Assembly: GCF_001890385.1 (NCBI RefSeq) | Contig: NZ_CP018221.1 | Coordinates: forward strand, 1,661,501-1,725,500 | Origin: Tardibacter chloracetimidivorans | GTDB lineage: Bacteria; Pseudomonadota; Alphaproteobacteria; Sphingomonadales; Sphingomonadaceae | Reading direction: 5' to 3' | Length of the DNA stretch: 64,000 nt | Part shown: piece by piece, positions 8,442 to 16,675 of the stretch | Numbering within the stretch: position 1 is the first letter of the stretch | Layout of the letters: the number at the start of each line of letters is the position of its first letter | The notes under the pieces: generated by a model | The model's input: the letters and a program-made list of their open reading frames with translations, nothing else | The model's database searches: none | What the model was told of the DNA's origin: nothing | Made by a program: the position numbers and the translations under genes

Positions 8442-9623
8442 ATGGCTGACCAACCCGTTATTGTGGATATTGTGCGAACGCCCATGGGACGGGGAAAGGA
8501 GGGCGGACAGCTTTCCCATATCCATCCCGTCGACCTGCTTTCGAAGACCTTGAAGGCGCTGGTTGAGCGGAACGACCTTGACCCTGGCACGGTGGACGAC
8601 GTCATTGTCGGCTGCGTCAGTCAAGTAGGTGAGCAGTCCGCCACTCCCGGCCGGATGGCCTGGCTGGGCGCAGGCTATCCGACCCATGTTCCAGCCACGA
8701 CGATTGATCGCAAGTGCGGATCAAGCCAACAAGCTCTGCATTTCGCCGCCCAGGGAATCATGGCTGGAGCCTATGATATCGCCATCGCGGCGGGTGTGGA
8801 ATCCATGAGCCGGACACCGATGGGATCAAATCGCATCGGCAAAGACCCCTATGGCGAAGGTGTGGCCCAGCGTTATCCGAAAGGGTTGGTCCAGCAGGGC
8901 ATTTCCGCTGAGCTGATCGCGGCGCGGTGGGGGATTGGGCGGGAAGAGATGGACGTCTATTCCGTCCAGTCTCACCGTCTTGCCGAAGCCACCCGCAAGG
9001 CGGGCGGATTTGACGACGAGATCGTTCCCATCTTTTCCGATGACGCGGCGATAGCGAGCGACGAAACCATTCGCCCGGAGACCAGCCCCGACGGCCTATC
9101 GCAATTGAAACCTGCATTCGCCAATGACGAAACTGCAAAGCGTTTTCCGGAAATACGTTGGAGCGTAACAGCTGGAAATGCATCCCAGATCAGCGATGGC
9201 GCTTCCGCCGCGCTGGTGATGGGTGAGCGTACGGCGGAAAAGCTTGGCCTGCGCCCCAGAGCACGTTTTGTCGCCTTCGATGTCTGCGCGGATGATCCGC
9301 TTTTGATGCTGACGGCACCCATACCCGCAACCCGCAGGATTTTGAAAAAGGCAAAGCTGCGCGTGGACGATATCGATCACTTCGAGGTGAACGAGGCATT
9401 TGCCTGCGTTCCGCTCGCCTGGCTTCAGGAATTGAAGGTTGATCCTGCGCGCCTCAACCCGCGCGGCGGCGCCATCGCCCTGGGGCACCCTTTGGGGGCA
9501 TCCGGGGTCCGTTTGATGGCCACGATGCTCAACGGACTCGAGCAAAGCGGCGGCCGGTTCGGCCTTCAGACCATGTGCGAAGCGGGCGGCATGGCGAACG
9601 CAACGATAATCGAACGACTTTAG
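8442..9623 (+). CDS. Acetyl-CoA C-acyltransferase (thiolase)
   Basis: This is a complete 393-residue thiolase. All catalytic features are visible: the nucleophilic cysteine in TIDRKCGSSQQALHFAAQ (Cys92), the NEAFACVPLAWL loop, the histidine in ALGHPLGASGVRL (His349) and the second cysteine in QTMCEAGGMANA (Cys379). It should cleave 3-ketoacyl-CoA to acetyl-CoA or propionyl-CoA plus a shortened acyl-CoA. The ATG at 8442 fits the family N-terminus (MADQPVIVDIVRTPMGRG); the frame is open upstream to 8313 but overlaps the crotonase. The SDR 21 bases downstream is a likely 3-hydroxyacyl-CoA dehydrogenase partner. Confidence 0.93.
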   Translation: MADQPVIVDIVRTPMGRGKEGGQLSHIHPVDLLSKTLKALVERNDLDPGTVDDVIVGCVSQVGEQSATPGRMAWLGAGYPTHVPATTIDRKCGSSQQALHFAAQGIMAGAYDIAIAAGVESMSRTPMGSNRIGKDPYGEGVAQRYPKGLVQQGISAELIAARWGIGREEMDVYSVQSHRLAEATRKAGGFDDEIVPIFSDDAAIASDETIRPETSPDGLSQLKPAFANDETAKRFPEIRWSVTAGNASQISDGASAALVMGERTAEKLGLRPRARFVAFDVCADDPLLMLTAPIPATRRILKKAKLRVDDIDHFEVNEAFACVPLAWLQELKVDPARLNPRGGAIALGHPLGASGVRLMATMLNGLEQSGGRFGLQTMCEAGGMANATIIERL

Positions 9624-9644
9624 GACGCGACGGAAGGTAACGGG

Positions 9645-10409
9645 ATGAAAATAGAAGGACAGGTCGCAGTCGTCACCGGCGGCGCATCGGGCCTCGGCCG
9701 TGCGAGCGCCGAACTGCTGGCAAGCAAGGGAGCCAAAGTCGTCATTACGGATCTGCCCGGATCGGCGGGAGAAGAAGTTGCCCGCGGCATGGGCGGCGAG
9801 TGCCGCTTCGTACCCGCCAACATCCGCTCGGAAGACGACATAACGGCTGTGTTTCAGGAAGCGCGGGATCTGGGGCCTGTTCGCGCCACCATACATTGTG
9901 CCGGTCGAGGTGGGCCGGTCCGCGTTCTGGACAAGGAAGGCAGGCCCGGCTCGCTGGAAATCTATGAGGAGATTGTGCAGACCAATCTCATCGGAAGCTT
10001 TAACGTCTTGAGGTTGTCAGCCGAAGCAATGGCCCTGGGCGATCCGGAGAACGGCGAACGAGGAGTGATCGTCCTGACTGCTTCGGTCGCCGCCTTTGAA
10101 GGACAGATCGGACAAATACCCTATGCCTCGTCCAAGGCGGGTGTCGTCGGAATGACGCTGGTCGCGGCTCGTGACCTGGCCTCGCGCCTGATCCGCGTCT
10201 GCACCATCGCGCCCGGAACCTTCGATACCCCCATGTTGGCGCGCCTTCCCGAAAACGTTCGCACAGAACTGGGCCGCGCAGTCCCACACCCGGCCCGGCT
10301 TGGCGCGCCGGCGGAATTCGCCGCTTTGGCGGAGCATATCATAACCAACCCGATGCTGAACGGGGAGACGATCCGCTTGGACGGCGCCATACGCATGCCG
10401 CCCCGCTGA
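9645..10409 (+). CDS. SDR oxidoreductase, probable type II 3-hydroxyacyl-CoA dehydrogenase
   Basis: This 254-residue short-chain dehydrogenase has [20 protein letters not shown] (NAD-binding), [20 protein letters not shown] (catalytic Ser and Tyr-x3-Lys) and [19 protein letters not shown]. The protein resembles the HSD17B10-type 3-hydroxyacyl-CoA dehydrogenases in the AxxxPGxxxTPML stretch and in the [18 protein letters not shown] tail. Placed directly after the thiolase, it would oxidise the 3-hydroxyacyl-CoA to the thiolase substrate. It has a clear GGAAGG ribosome binding site and is the last gene before the AraC regulator. Confidence 0.88.
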   Translation: MKIEGQVAVVTGGASGLGRASAELLASKGAKVVITDLPGSAGEEVARGMGGECRFVPANIRSEDDITAVFQEARDLGPVRATIHCAGRGGPVRVLDKEGRPGSLEIYEEIVQTNLIGSFNVLRLSAEAMALGDPENGERGVIVLTASVAAFEGQIGQIPYASSKAGVVGMTLVAARDLASRLIRVCTIAPGTFDTPMLARLPENVRTELGRAVPHPARLGAPAEFAALAEHIITNPMLNGETIRLDGAIRMPPR

Positions 10410-10463
10410 TGTGACAGATCGGCAGAACACTGCCTCGATAATTACGATGGGAGAGGAAATATA

Positions 10464-11486
10464 ATGTCGCAGATCCTCTACGAATATTCCGGCCCGATGC
10501 TGGATTCCACCCAGTCGGAAAAATTCATGGCTGCGGTGGGACGCGACTACTATGCGGCCGATTGCAAGGTAAGGCCACAACAGGAAGATTTATACCTGTG
10601 CAACACGCGAAACTGGGCGGGTGAACTCCCTATTTCCGAACACCGCTGCATTGGCGCGCGCACCGTGGTCAAGCGCTCGTCACAACAGGTACAAAACAGC
10701 GCAGAGGACATTTTCCTCCTCTGGATACCGGTTCGCGGTTCGGTCACCATCACGCAGAGTGGAAGGTCGGCTATGGTGGCGCGCGGAAATCTGGCTCTTT
10801 CCTCTTCTCTCGAGCCCCTTTGTATTGAAACGATGCCGGACGACGGATCGGAACATCTTTCGTACCAGATTTCCCTGCCGGTCCACATACTGGCCGACGC
10901 ACTTTCCGAACCTCGACGATATTGCGCGATCGGCTATTCTTCAAATGCGGGGGCCGCCCGCATAGCCCGAGAGTTGTTTCTGTCGCTCTATGAGGAAAGC
11001 GGCAACACCGATCGAGCTTCTTCCATGATTCTCGCGCAATCCGCCCTGAATGCCCTGTTCTGCGCGGTGACGGAGGACAAGGATGCGCCAGTACGACTCG
11101 CCGGCGCACGAGAGCTGAAACTGCAACGGTTGCTCGACTATATCGCGCTCCATCATTCCGATCCGGAACTCACCACCGAAAAGGCAGCGGCAGCCTGCGA
11201 AATCTCGACACGCTATCTGCACTATCTGCTGCAGGGACGCGGCATGAAGTTTCATGACCATTTATGGGAAGCGCGACTGGACAGCGCATTTCGTCAACTC
11301 ACCGATCCCGCGCTGGACCGCAGAACCATCGCCGAGATCGCCTATTCGGCAGGCTTCAAGAGCAGTGCCCATTTCAGCAGGGCTTTTCGCCGCCGTTTCA
11401 GCCAATCCCCCAGAGAGGTCCGCGAGCGATGCGCGTTGGAGAATGAATCCTTCATCAACTCGGGATCAGGCCTCCGTCGACATTGA
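10464..11486 (+). CDS. AraC-family transcriptional regulator
   Basis: The protein has 340 residues. The N-terminal part looks like the AraC-binding-like domain found in FeaR/OruR-type activators (ISEHRCIGARTVVKRSS...). The C-terminal 100 residues form the AraC double helix-turn-helix: AAAACEISTRYLHYLLQGRG, then IAEIAYSAGFKSSAHFSRAF and RRRFSQSPREVRERC. A GAGAGGAAA site precedes the ATG. Its last 32 bases overlap the 3' end of the convergent SDR gene. It probably activates the surrounding catabolic genes; the inducer is unknown. Confidence 0.9.
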   Translation: MSQILYEYSGPMLDSTQSEKFMAAVGRDYYAADCKVRPQQEDLYLCNTRNWAGELPISEHRCIGARTVVKRSSQQVQNSAEDIFLLWIPVRGSVTITQSGRSAMVARGNLALSSSLEPLCIETMPDDGSEHLSYQISLPVHILADALSEPRRYCAIGYSSNAGAARIARELFLSLYEESGNTDRASSMILAQSALNALFCAVTEDKDAPVRLAGARELKLQRLLDYIALHHSDPELTTEKAAAACEISTRYLHYLLQGRGMKFHDHLWEARLDSAFRQLTDPALDRRTIAEIAYSAGFKSSAHFSRAFRRRFSQSPREVRERCALENESFINSGSGLRRH

Positions 11487-12213
11487 GGGTCTGGCCCGTC
11501 ACATAGGAGCTTTCCGCGCTCGCCAAGAAAACGGCGACCTGCGCCTGCTCGTCAGGAGTTGAAACGCGCCCCAAAGGTACGCGCGCGGCCATATGTTCCG
11601 CGCTTTGATCGCCGCGATCAGCACGCAATCGCACGACGTCCGACCACATGGGCGTGGCGACCGGACCGGGAGCGATCGCATTGACGCGGATGTTGTACGG
11701 GGCAAAAGCGATAGCCGCCGATTGCGAAATGCTGATAGCTGCCGCCTTGCTTGCGGAATAAGCGACAGAGTTCGGATCACCACGACGTCCTGCCGCCGAT
11801 GCGATGTTGATGATGACCCCTCCGCGCCCGTGCGCGATCATGGCGTGGCCCGCCGCTTGGGTTGTCTGCATCACGCCTCGCGCGTTTACAGCGAAGACCC
11901 TGTCCCAGGACTCCGGTTCGATTTCCAGCCAGGGCTGAAGCGAATAAACCCCTGCTGCATTTACAAGCAGGTCTATTCCCCCATTGTCCGCACCCACATT
12001 CGACATCGCCCGTTCAACGGACGGTGCGTCCGAGACATCCAACGGCAAAACCGACGCCGCCGAGCCGATGATCTCCGCCAGCGCTGCAACGCCTTCTTCA
12101 TTTACATCCGCCAGCCAGACGCGCGCGCCTTCCTTTGCAAAAGCCTCTGCAACGGCACGGCCGATGCCGGATGCCGCGCCAGTCACCAGAGCATTGCGCC
12201 TTGCCAGCCTCAC
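11455..12213 (-). CDS. SDR-family oxidoreductase
   Basis: This is a 252-residue classical SDR (VRLARRNALVTGAASGIGRA...). It has NAAGVYS, IINIASAAGRRGDPNSVAYS, ASKAA (Tyr-x3-Lys) and a C-terminal SSYVTGQTLNVDGGLIPS. The start is the GTG at 12213, which overlaps the stop of the upstream MDR gene by GTGA; a longer frame to 12282 would run far into that gene. It should be a NAD(P)-dependent alcohol or ketone oxidoreductase. The pairing with the MDR reductase suggests consecutive steps on the same ring or side-chain ketone, which is inference. Confidence 0.85.
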   Translation of the reverse strand: MRLARRNALVTGAASGIGRAVAEAFAKEGARVWLADVNEEGVAALAEIIGSAASVLPLDVSDAPSVERAMSNVGADNGGIDLLVNAAGVYSLQPWLEIEPESWDRVFAVNARGVMQTTQAAGHAMIAHGRGGVIINIASAAGRRGDPNSVAYSASKAAAISISQSAAIAFAPYNIRVNAIAPGPVATPMWSDVVRLRADRGDQSAEHMAARVPLGRVSTPDEQAQVAVFLASAESSYVTGQTLNVDGGLIPS

Positions 12214-13157
12214 ATCTTCTGGTCCGCGCCGATCGCCAGTACAGCCTTGCCGTCCACTCGCCGCTCCATCAAGGCATCGCATGCCTGCTGGACGTCGGCC
12301 AGACCGACTTCAAGAACGATGTCTGTTCGCAATTGGCCTTGGGAGAGAAGATCGACGAGATCAGCCAACCCCTCGTTCCTCGACGGCCTTCGATCAAGCT
12401 CATCATAAAGGGCGAAACTCTGAAGTCTGAGGCACGGCTTGCGAAAAGCAGCGCCCGGATCGAAGCAGGTCTGCTCCCCCGAAGCGTTTCCATAGCTCAC
12501 GATGGAGCCATAGGGCGCAACAAGGCCAAAGCATTTTGCCAGCGTCTCACCGCCGACACATTCGAGTATGATGTCGTACGCGCCCTCTACCGGCAGCCCC
12601 ACCGCAATCTCGTCCGCTAGATCACTAATGGACGCGCGCTTGGATTCGGAAGTGACGACACCTACCGTATGTGCAGCAGCCGCGCGCGCGATCTGGAGGG
12701 CGAAACGACCGACACCGCCATTGGCGCCAAGCACCAACACCCGTTTCCCCGCAGCCAGGCCGCCAACGCGCAATGCGTGCCATGCGGTCAATCCGGCGAT
12801 GGGCAAGGTCGCGGCCTCGCGAAACTGGACGTTGGCCGGCAGTTCAACAATCTGGTCGGTCGCGGCTGAAACATACTCTGCCCAGGCGCCCTGCCGAACC
12901 CATCCTGCCACGCGCGCTCCCTTGGGCGGACCGCTGCCATCTTCCGCCGCGTCTTCGACCACGCCCGCGAAATCCCAGCCAGGCACCCACACTTCCCCGC
13001 TTGAAATCTGCCAATGCGGCGCGGAGCGGATTCCCCGGACCTCTCCCTGATTGATCGAGGAGGCAATCGTTCTGACCAGCGCTTGGGAAGGTGATCGCAT
13101 CGGCGACGGCAATTCCTTTACCTGCAACCTGTTTTCGTGGACCACAGCGCCCAGCAT
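12210..13157 (-). CDS. Zinc-independent MDR oxidoreductase (quinone oxidoreductase/enoyl reductase type)
   Basis: The 315-residue protein is a medium-chain dehydrogenase/reductase with GWDFAGVVED, AATLPIAGLTAWHAL and the nucleotide-binding LVLGANGGVGRFALQIA. The structural zinc cysteine cluster of alcohol dehydrogenases is absent, which points to the NADPH:quinone oxidoreductase/enoyl reductase branch. AAGGAGG lies 8 bases before the ATG at 13157, deciding the start against a 66-codon longer open frame. It is transcribed divergently from the SnoaL-like gene at 13329, with a 171-base shared promoter region in which I saw no clear operator. Confidence 0.87.
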   Translation of the reverse strand: MLGAVVHENRLQVKELPSPMRSPSQALVRTIASSINQGEVRGIRSAPHWQISSGEVWVPGWDFAGVVEDAAEDGSGPPKGARVAGWVRQGAWAEYVSAATDQIVELPANVQFREAATLPIAGLTAWHALRVGGLAAGKRVLVLGANGGVGRFALQIARAAAAHTVGVVTSESKRASISDLADEIAVGLPVEGAYDIILECVGGETLAKCFGLVAPYGSIVSYGNASGEQTCFDPGAAFRKPCLRLQSFALYDELDRRPSRNEGLADLVDLLSQGQLRTDIVLEVGLADVQQACDALMERRVDGKAVLAIGADQKM

Positions 13158-13328
13158 TGAACTTTCCTCCTTGTGGTTCCTGCTGTTGTTTCCGTTGCCG
13201 CCCTTCGACTCAAGGCCGCGCGATGCACAGATGCCCCGCCAGACAATGGAGCTTTCGCCCGGAGGGAAGACCGCTGAGCCGCACAATCCGTACCAACAAT
13301 GCTTGAGTGAAAAGCATGGGGAAGTGCC

Positions 13329-13868
13329 GTGGATGTTATTCCCGACCAGCTTCAAAGGCTGATTGACAAGGACGCCATTCGCGACTGCGTCCTCGCTTAT
13401 GCGCGCGGCCTTGATCGCGAGGATGAAACGATACTGCTATCGGGTTTTCACCCGCATGCCTGCGACGACCATGGCAGCTACATAGGTCCGATATCGAAGT
13501 TCACCGGCCGGGCAAGCGCCACGCGACACCGGTGGGATGTTTACCAGCATCACGTCACCAATCAGACCATCGACATCGAAGGCGACGGTGCACATGCGGA
13601 AACCTATTTTTTCGCCAATCTTGTACGCCCCGATGGCCATATCGACCTGACCGGGGGACGATACATAGATCGGCTGGAGCGCATCGAAGGACGCTGGGGG
13701 ATAGCGGAGCGCGTCACCGTCGTGGAATGGGGCGCGACCATCCCGCCTGAACAGACCGGATGGCTGCCGCCGGGGCTTTTCATCCCGGCCACACATGACA
13801 AGGACGATCCCTCCTATCAGCGTCCACTGAAGATCACGCGCGAGTTCCGCGACCTTGGAGCAAAGTGA
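13329..13868 (+). CDS. SnoaL-like (NTF2-fold) protein
   Basis: The protein has 179 residues with the SnoaL_4 pattern: an N-terminal DKDAIRDCVLAYARGLDRED, a central THRWDVYQHHVTNQTIDIEG (start cited a residue or two early) and YIDRLERIEGRWGIAERVTV. Members include ring-hydroxylating dioxygenase-like subunits, dehydratases and isomerases of polyketide or terpenoid metabolism. The GTG start has GGGGAAG just ahead. It opens the plus-strand operon 13329-16675 and overlaps the next gene by GTGA. A cyclase, dehydratase or isomerase step on a ring intermediate is plausible but unproven. Confidence 0.78.
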   Translation: MDVIPDQLQRLIDKDAIRDCVLAYARGLDREDETILLSGFHPHACDDHGSYIGPISKFTGRASATRHRWDVYQHHVTNQTIDIEGDGAHAETYFFANLVRPDGHIDLTGGRYIDRLERIEGRWGIAERVTVVEWGATIPPEQTGWLPPGLFIPATHDKDDPSYQRPLKITREFRDLGAK

Positions 13869-14674
13869 GCACTTCCATGCCGACGAACATGCGCTACCTC
13901 GTTGTAAACAGCTGCGCGCCAAGACCCTTCACCGGCAATCCGGTCTGCATCGCGCTTGATGAGCCTGACGGTTCGGTGATGCAGGCCGTCGCCACGCAAC
14001 TGAACCAGTCATGTACAGTCTTTCCTGTACGGACCGGCGACGGGGCGTACCGGATGCGATTGTTCACGCCCGAGCGCGAGGTCGGCTATGCGGGATCGCC
14101 CTCACTTGCCGCCGCCTGGGTGATGGGCCAAGGCAAATGGATTCAGACAACATCGGGCGCCGTGGCCAATATCGAGGTCGCGGGTGAAATGGCCTGGATG
14201 GAGCAACCGTCGCCCATCATCGAGGAGATTGAAGACCGCGATCTGATCGAAGGGCTGGGACTGAAGAGCGTCGAGAAAATCGTCAAGGCCGTGGTCGCAT
14301 CCAACACCTATGTTGTCGCCGTAACCAAGGACGATCCCGGGGATTTCACCCCGCGCCACGACATATTGATGCACCCCGCCACCCGATTTGGTCCTGCCCT
14401 GGTTGGGGCGGTCTGCCGCCGCGCCGAAAGCGAGATCGAGGCCCGCATGTTCGGTCCCGCCCATGGAGTGGCGGAAGATCCCGCCTGCGGCGCCGTGGCC
14501 GGCACGCTCGGCATGCTGATGCATCGCGATTTCGGCACGTCAAAGGCCGTCTCGCTTCGGCAGGGCGAGAGGATCGGCCGTCCCTCTCTGATTTCGGTGA
14601 CATTGGGCGATGAGGCCATTCGCGTCGGCGGACAGCTGATCCTTATGGGGGAAGGTCATGTCGTTCTTCCCTGA
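13865..14674 (+). CDS. PhzF-family isomerase-like protein with altered active site
   Basis: The 269-residue protein has the PhzF/diaminopimelate-epimerase-type double fold: GNPVCIALDE, FTPEREVGYAGSPSLAAAWV and EDPACGAVAGTLGMLM. By eye alignment to Pseudomonas PhzF, the proton-relay residues are mostly changed. Glu45 becomes Cys50, His74 becomes Ser78 and Ser213 becomes Ala210, while Asp208 is kept as Asp205. Cys208 falls in an ACG motif like that of the epimerase/racemase cysteine. The chemistry may therefore differ from known PhzF isomerases. The GTG start overlaps the SnoaL-like stop; an ATG at 13877 is the alternative. Confidence 0.78.
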   Translation: MSTSMPTNMRYLVVNSCAPRPFTGNPVCIALDEPDGSVMQAVATQLNQSCTVFPVRTGDGAYRMRLFTPEREVGYAGSPSLAAAWVMGQGKWIQTTSGAVANIEVAGEMAWMEQPSPIIEEIEDRDLIEGLGLKSVEKIVKAVVASNTYVVAVTKDDPGDFTPRHDILMHPATRFGPALVGAVCRRAESEIEARMFGPAHGVAEDPACGAVAGTLGMLMHRDFGTSKAVSLRQGERIGRPSLISVTLGDEAIRVGGQLILMGEGHVVLP

Positions 14675-14695
14675 TATCGCGGTCGGCCGGGTTCG

Positions 14696-15805
14696 ATGAC
14701 CTCTCCCCTGTTCACTCCGTTCACCTGCAAAAGCCTGAGCATTCGCAACCGGATCGTGATGGCGCCAATGACCCGGTCGTTTTCCCCCCGGGGAATTCCG
14801 ACCGCCGAAGTCGCTGCCTATTATCGCCGCCGTGCCGAGGGAGGAGTCGGCCTCATCATTACGGAAGGCGCCGCCATCGACCGGCCAGCGGCCGTGGACG
14901 CCACCCACATCCCCAAGTTTCACGGAGACGAACCGCTTGCCGGATGGCGGCATGTGGTCCGCGAGGTGAGTGCCGCTGGCGTCAGCATTGCCCCCCAACT
15001 CTGGCACGTCGGAGCCGCTCCCCGTCAATCCCACCACGTCGGTGACCTGACCGGAGAGCCGGAGAGCCCCTCGGGCCGTTTCTCGGCGACGATGGAGCAT
15101 GGCCGGGCCATGACGGAAGAGGATATCGCCGATACCGTTGCCGCCTTCGCCTCGGCATCGGTGTCTGCAAAGAGGCTGGGGTTTTCCGCCACGCAGTTTC
15201 ACGCCGCGCACGGCTATCTTTTCGATCAATTTTTCTGGGAAACATCCAATCTTCGCTCAGATCGCTGGGGTGGTGCGACCGTGGCCGAACGCAGTCGATT
15301 TGCAGCAGAAGTGGTGCGGGCGACCCGCGCTGCAGTGGGCGATGATTTTCCGATCTTACTGCGCATTTCCCAGTGGAAGCAGCAAGATTATGATGCGAAG
15401 TTAGCAACTGGGCCTGCCGAACTTGAGCAGTGGCTCGGCCCCCTGGCCGACGCAGGTGTTGATATTTTCGATTGTTCCCAGCGTCGCTTTTGGACCCCGG
15501 AGTTCGGCGGGTCCGACCTGAACCTTGCCGGATGGGTAAAGAAGGTCACCGGACGCCCGACCATTACGGTCGGCTCGGTGGGTCTCGCCACGGAATTCTT
15601 GAGCACGCACCAGGATCGCAGTGTCATAAAGGCGGATCTGGCACGCATTGACGATCTCGTGCGGCGGATGGACCGCGGCGATTTTGATCTGGTGGCCGTC
15701 GGCAGGGCCTTGCTCGCCGATCCGGAATGGCCAGGTAAAATCCGCGAAGGCCGGGCGGATGAACTGAAGGACTATTCAATCCTTCACCGTGAACGGCTGC
15801 ACTAA
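14696..15805 (+). CDS. Old yellow enzyme-family FMN oxidoreductase
   Basis: This 369-residue TIM-barrel flavoprotein begins LFTPFTCKSLSIRNRIVMAP and carries the substrate-anion pair His169/His172 with Tyr174 in FHAAHGYLFDQFFW. The FMN-phosphate end is ITVGSVGLA and VGRALLADPEW. Old yellow enzymes reduce activated C=C bonds of enones and related compounds with NAD(P)H. In this operon it could reduce a cyclic enone. It has no iron-sulfur domain, so it is the short OYE form rather than a 2,4-dienoyl-CoA reductase fusion. Confidence 0.92.
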   Translation: MTSPLFTPFTCKSLSIRNRIVMAPMTRSFSPRGIPTAEVAAYYRRRAEGGVGLIITEGAAIDRPAAVDATHIPKFHGDEPLAGWRHVVREVSAAGVSIAPQLWHVGAAPRQSHHVGDLTGEPESPSGRFSATMEHGRAMTEEDIADTVAAFASASVSAKRLGFSATQFHAAHGYLFDQFFWETSNLRSDRWGGATVAERSRFAAEVVRATRAAVGDDFPILLRISQWKQQDYDAKLATGPAELEQWLGPLADAGVDIFDCSQRRFWTPEFGGSDLNLAGWVKKVTGRPTITVGSVGLATEFLSTHQDRSVIKADLARIDDLVRRMDRGDFDLVAVGRALLADPEWPGKIREGRADELKDYSILHRERLH

Positions 15806-16325
15806 ATTGGTGGGCATCTTCAAGGATTATGCCGCGATTTTTCAGTTCGGTTATGTCACGGACGACCTGGAAAGCGCCGTTGCACGATTTGGCGAACTGG
15901 GCATAGAGCGCTTTCGGATCAGCCCGGTGGGCGCCGCGGCCAACGGACATTCCCCATTTGGCGCCCGGATCGCAATGGCCTGGGCCGGCGAGCTGATGAT
16001 CGAAATCATCGAACCTTTGAGGGACAAGACTGCTCCGGTTTATGTCGATGACCTGCCGCCTGCGGAATCGCGCAGATGTGTATTCAACCATGTGGGCTTG
16101 GCGGTGCCGGATCACGAAACATGGAATGCGCTGGAGAAGGAACTTGAACGGAGAAAGCTGCCCATAGTGTGGCGCGGATCCAATCCGGCGCGTTTCGACG
16201 TGTCCTATGTCGATACACGTCCACTTCTCGGACATTATTGTGAATTTATTCGCATCTGCCCGGTGTTGGTGGAGCAGTTTGCGAATGTCCCCAAGAACGA
16301 CACGGTGAAATCATGGTTAAGCTGA
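15789..16325 (+). CDS. VOC-superfamily protein
   Basis: The 178-residue protein has a VOC (glyoxalase/bleomycin resistance/dioxygenase) fold: YAAIFQFGYVTDDLESAVAR, then FNHVGLAVPDHETWNALEKE. It resembles proteins annotated as methylmalonyl-CoA epimerase-like or glyoxalase_4. The first GTG at 15789 overlaps the OYE gene by 17 bases and lacks a good ribosome binding site; GTG 15810 is an alternative. It overlaps the EthD gene by 13 bases, so translation is probably coupled. Function is a guess: epimerase or lyase in the same ring pathway. Confidence 0.72.
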   Translation: MNGCTKLVGIFKDYAAIFQFGYVTDDLESAVARFGELGIERFRISPVGAAANGHSPFGARIAMAWAGELMIEIIEPLRDKTAPVYVDDLPPAESRRCVFNHVGLAVPDHETWNALEKELERRKLPIVWRGSNPARFDVSYVDTRPLLGHYCEFIRICPVLVEQFANVPKNDTVKSWLS

Positions 16326-16675
16326 TATTTATGCTTAAACGGCGATCGGGCATGTCTCCTGCCGATTTCCGCAGGCATTATGAGCAAAGTCACGTTCCGC
16401 TCACCCTGCGTCACGTCGGACATCTTCTGAAAGGCTACAGACGAAATTATCCGCAATCCGCGCTGTTCAATCCCAGCGGCCGGCAGGTCCATCTGCGGAC
16501 TTCGGATATTGAATATGATGCGATTGCTGAAATGTGGCTGGAAAACGAAAGTGACCTGGCGGAAATGAACCGAATATTCAATGATCCCGAGATCAACCCG
16601 CTGTTTACCGCCGATGAAGCCGAATTTCTGGAACGCGAGCAGACACTGATGATCGTCTCTGAAGAACTCGCCTAA
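16313..16675 (+). CDS. EthD-domain protein
   Basis: This 120-residue ferredoxin-like-fold protein has the EthD signature: LIFMLKRRSGMSPADFRRHY, EQSHVPLTLRHV and an EMWLENESDLAEM segment. EthD proteins accompany oxygenase systems (ethyl tert-butyl ether P450) and many catabolic or polyketide clusters; some act as cyclases, decarboxylases or monooxygenase-like enzymes. It ends the plus-strand operon 13329-16675, and its last 4 bases overlap the convergent hydrolase gene. Confidence 0.8.
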   Translation: MVKLIFMLKRRSGMSPADFRRHYEQSHVPLTLRHVGHLLKGYRRNYPQSALFNPSGRQVHLRTSDIEYDAIAEMWLENESDLAEMNRIFNDPEINPLFTADEAEFLEREQTLMIVSEELA

